A stretch of 49,814 nucleotides of DNA from DATFMH01 sp035267045 (lineage in GTDB: Bacteria; Bacteroidota; Rhodothermia; Balneolales; DATFMH01): the NCBI GenBank assembly GCA_035267045.1, contig DATFMH010000093.1:1-49814 (forward strand). The letters are read 5' to 3'. The notes beneath the pieces were generated by a model that did no database searches, was not told the origin of the DNA, and saw nothing but the letters and a program-made list of their open reading frames with translations. Shown one piece after another: positions 48,701-49,814 of this stretch; position 1 is the stretch's first letter, and each line of letters opens with the position of its first letter. Made by a program: the position numbers and the translations under genes.

Positions 48701-49672
48701 ATGACTTATTTATCGGACACACTAAGATTAAAAATCCTCGAAAAATATCCGGATCTTTTTAATCAAAATGTACAAAAGCAAATCAGGTATCGTCACAGGA
48801 TAGAAAATGGATTAGCACCGACTTTTTCCTCTACATTTGCGAATGACAACTTTGATAACACCATTGGTAAAATTGGCTTTAGCAGTACCTGGAATAGAAA
48901 AAATCTGAAACAACAAATAAATGTCAAATATTATTACGTGGATAATGAAGTAAGACGCAATACGATTCATAGTAACATCACAGGTTTAAAATATCACCTG
49001 GGAAACAAAAGCAGGAATTCTCGTTTTACTTATATGGCTGGTGCTGGAATAGTGTTTAACGATCAAATGATTTTGCCGGACGTAAGTTTTACGGCTGCAA
49101 CCAACAGGACCATTTTCTTTACTACTTTGCAAATTAATTATCAACCTTTATTTGTTAATCCCGCGCTTAGTAGAAAGTTCCGAATATTTAAAACACAGAT
49201 TTACAATGAAGTTCCATTACTAAATCAAAAGCTATTATATGCTCAGAGTATAATAGGAAATTGGTTTTCAGATAATAATGTGTCTTTTGAATGGTTAGGC
49301 AAGGTTTATTTATCTTTAGCGAAGAATAGACATTACAACTTTAAACCCCTGGTAATGTTATCTTATGCTGATGCACAAAACGAACACAGACGTGGTAATC
49401 CTTACTGGACTCCACATAATCTGTCCATTACAGGAGCTGGTATATTTTTTGATTATCAGAAAGACAATTTGATCCCGTTTTTCAATTTTAATACGGAAAT
49501 TATGATTAAAAATGACAATGAAAGCGGGATATTTTTTACTACTAATTTTAATTTGGAAACACTTATTGCCAAATACTGGCGCTTAAATATTAAATCCGAA
49601 ATGTCTACCAGTAATGTGTATAGATATAATTTATACGGTTTTTCTATTTCTCACTATTTTCATACCAAATAA
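45761..49672 (+). CDS. Lipobox-DUF2194/PelA-type deacetylase-TPR-outer-membrane barrel fusion
   Basis: 1303 residues. A lipoprotein signal ends in LIGC (Cys22). Residues ~55-250 form an alpha/beta domain. Residues ~260-500 are a polysaccharide-deacetylase-like NodB domain: Asp269-Asp270 in SIFLDDFPQP, metal histidines His367 and His371 in GFHGYNH, YVPPND at 408-413, and His490/His493 in WNHFIHPDD. A beta-rich linker follows (~570-645). Residues ~655-1010 are helical TPR-like repeats (RRALSLQPDNDKYKIAFIRL, RAYLDQGELNTGLRILYP). Residues ~1018-1303 are alternating strands of an outer-membrane beta-barrel ending in FSISHYFHTK. The order matches PelA deacetylase followed by PelB TPR and porin joined in one chain. 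The Pel role is inferred; the domain order is visible. It is the last gene of the operon. Confidence 0.85.
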   Translation: MLKFRIGLSVSIISLLISLIGCDINSQLNAETKSQDPGYVQKRNYINNKLSKSDEPLVLIVKNDKDEASIEITKNIIWTLIYTKITYRTFDVITNNDQFEIPTSTHIICLSVSDLGNISTKSLKKIIGFVAAGNLLIVVQPVWDQRIEPLVGIKPDAMGKMDTTAKGIYFNKKVLPGLQYKRLKPEMGSIHNGYHKNEFENGLDKILSASSDTTYPVLIEKKIGMGYVDYYNTYILTGKRFRGIIFSNIIKGLQDIPYPTANVSSIFLDDFPQPLYNYKSPPIDKEYDLTDANFVSKVWWRDMSALADSMNLKYTGMLVFNYNNEITPPFDFKQWTHGKIDINNRAMDASLWLLNEAKKEGLELGFHGYNHVSLLLNNWSDERYMKAAIETAKKRWKIDNIGPLPVTYVPPNDYIDSVGIQSLVKGMPSIRYLCSLYLDEVPKGNGREFDLDPYSNWLFDYPRISDGYVDNVISIFNQQSLYIYTGIWNHFIHPDDVYDLPSLGGEGNFDPRNIHSLGWHKYADKKVGLYEVFKKRLIETKRNNPLIRYETVSEAVPKVINWRSSLVERRFEDSTVTLIHLNLSSEQDTGKIYWYVYVPRKDVTILEKAIRKQSDTLASVPLWNGYLFQFASRSKYLTLPLYSGKIMKSGKRQNAIIKKAIDRYEQDLHDTPSVTVYNDSLQSYHRLQKALLTFKKHPDSHIVQNDVIKLAEASNRLTYAKNILKDRIVYFPPWYKDDVDHLLNLYSWQDSSMVIWDIIEERWDKYHDIETLQLYDYVTQKMGNPPGMWADIWSRRALSLQPDNDKYKIAFIRLHQKKDDWPETKKLLLGLIKVHPDSDTLYYYTLRRSVWYDKPKQIFNLLQQFPEKSYQQLIPLARNIANVYVYNSHNVKQGDYWAEFANKFDHRTILQKLLDEKRYRDFNYYSWKYLENDRNNESLRTYIGRAYLDQGELNTGLRILYPLFKNNKVNDDIVKRVRTEMTYLSDTLRLKILEKYPDLFNQNVQKQIRYRHRIENGLAPTFSSTFANDNFDNTIGKIGFSSTWNRKNLKQQINVKYYYVDNEVRRNTIHSNITGLKYHLGNKSRNSRFTYMAGAGIVFNDQMILPDVSFTAATNRTIFFTTLQINYQPLFVNPALSRKFRIFKTQIYNEVPLLNQKLLYAQSIIGNWFSDNNVSFEWLGKVYLSLAKNRHYNFKPLVMLSYADAQNEHRRGNPYWTPHNLSITGAGIFFDYQKDNLIPFFNFNTEIMIKNDNESGIFFTTNFNLETLIAKYWRLNIKSEMSTSNVYRYNLYGFSISHYFHTK

Positions 49673-49677
49673 TAATC

Positions 49678-49814
49678 TCAATCTATTCCTTTTAAATACA
49701 CCATATAATTTTTTACAACAGATTGGGTTAGGGCAATAATATTTTTAGTATCCGCTGCTTTTGAAAATTCAACAGCACGGTCGTTATGATCAAGGATCCA
49801 GATACTGTCATTTT
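49678..49814 (-). CDS. 3' end of a convergent gene, unknown
   Basis: Reading the minus strand gives 44 open codons ending KNYMVYLKGID and a TGA at 49680-49678, five bases from the convergent barrel-fusion stop. The frame continues past the window edge. The visible residues include SIWILDHNDRAVEFSKAADT, which looks like a coherent coding sequence but is too short to assign a family. Confidence 0.6.
   Translation of the reverse strand, partial: NDSIWILDHNDRAVEFSKAADTKNIIALTQSVVKNYMVYLKGID

Overview
The window comes from a Gram-negative bacterium of the Bacteroidota/Balneolota/Chlorobiota assemblage. The evidence is an F1-ATPase beta subunit with the insertion typical of that group, a stand-alone atpD-atpC pair, a DUF177-rpmF-plsX-fab cluster, a deoxynucleoside kinase beside pgi, a Reg_prop-propeller sensor kinase, an LpxH-like enzyme and an outer-membrane barrel gene. 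The exact genus is not determinable by eye. A Balneolales-like lineage is my best guess. No rRNA, tRNA, CRISPR array, transposase or integrase was seen.

Left part (1-28.8 kb) is mostly core genome. Minus strand: the start of a PcrA/UvrD helicase (3' end off the window), valS and rsmB. Plus strand: atpD-atpC with a strong terminator. A short decay zone (about 9.17-9.81 kb) holds two broken small secreted-protein genes. It is followed by a minus-strand envelope operon (polyprenyl diphosphate synthase, NYN-domain nuclease, LpxH-like phosphoesterase, class A PBP). Then comes a long plus-strand run: pfkA-pgi-deoxynucleoside kinase, DUF177-rpmF-plsX-fabH-fabD-fabG-acpP-fabF-rnc, ilvE, mgtE and thyA-folA.

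Middle part (29.1-38.0 kb) is a block of four signalling genes in one direction: a two-propeller (Reg_prop) membrane histidine kinase, a stand-alone CheY/Rcp-like receiver, a REC-PAS-HisKA-HATPase-REC hybrid kinase and a REC-HisKA-HATPase kinase. None carries a recognisable DNA-binding, GGDEF or EAL output domain.

Right part (38.25-49.67 kb) is the most interesting region: a non-canonical Pel-like exopolysaccharide operon. It has two tandem PelF-like GT4 glycosyltransferases, a PelG-like MOP-family transporter with an extra N-terminal domain, a lipidated GH114/PelA-hydrolase-like glycosidase, a large multi-pass membrane protein of GT-C-like layout, and a 1303-residue protein. That last protein joins a lipobox, a PelA/DUF2194-type polysaccharide deacetylase, a helical TPR-like region and a C-terminal outer-membrane beta-barrel (PelB-like). 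PelA is therefore split, and its deacetylase half appears fused to the PelB export channel. No PelD (c-di-GMP receptor), PelE or PelC was recognised. The adjacent kinases are candidates for the missing control layer. The last 140 bases hold the 3' end of a convergent minus-strand gene.
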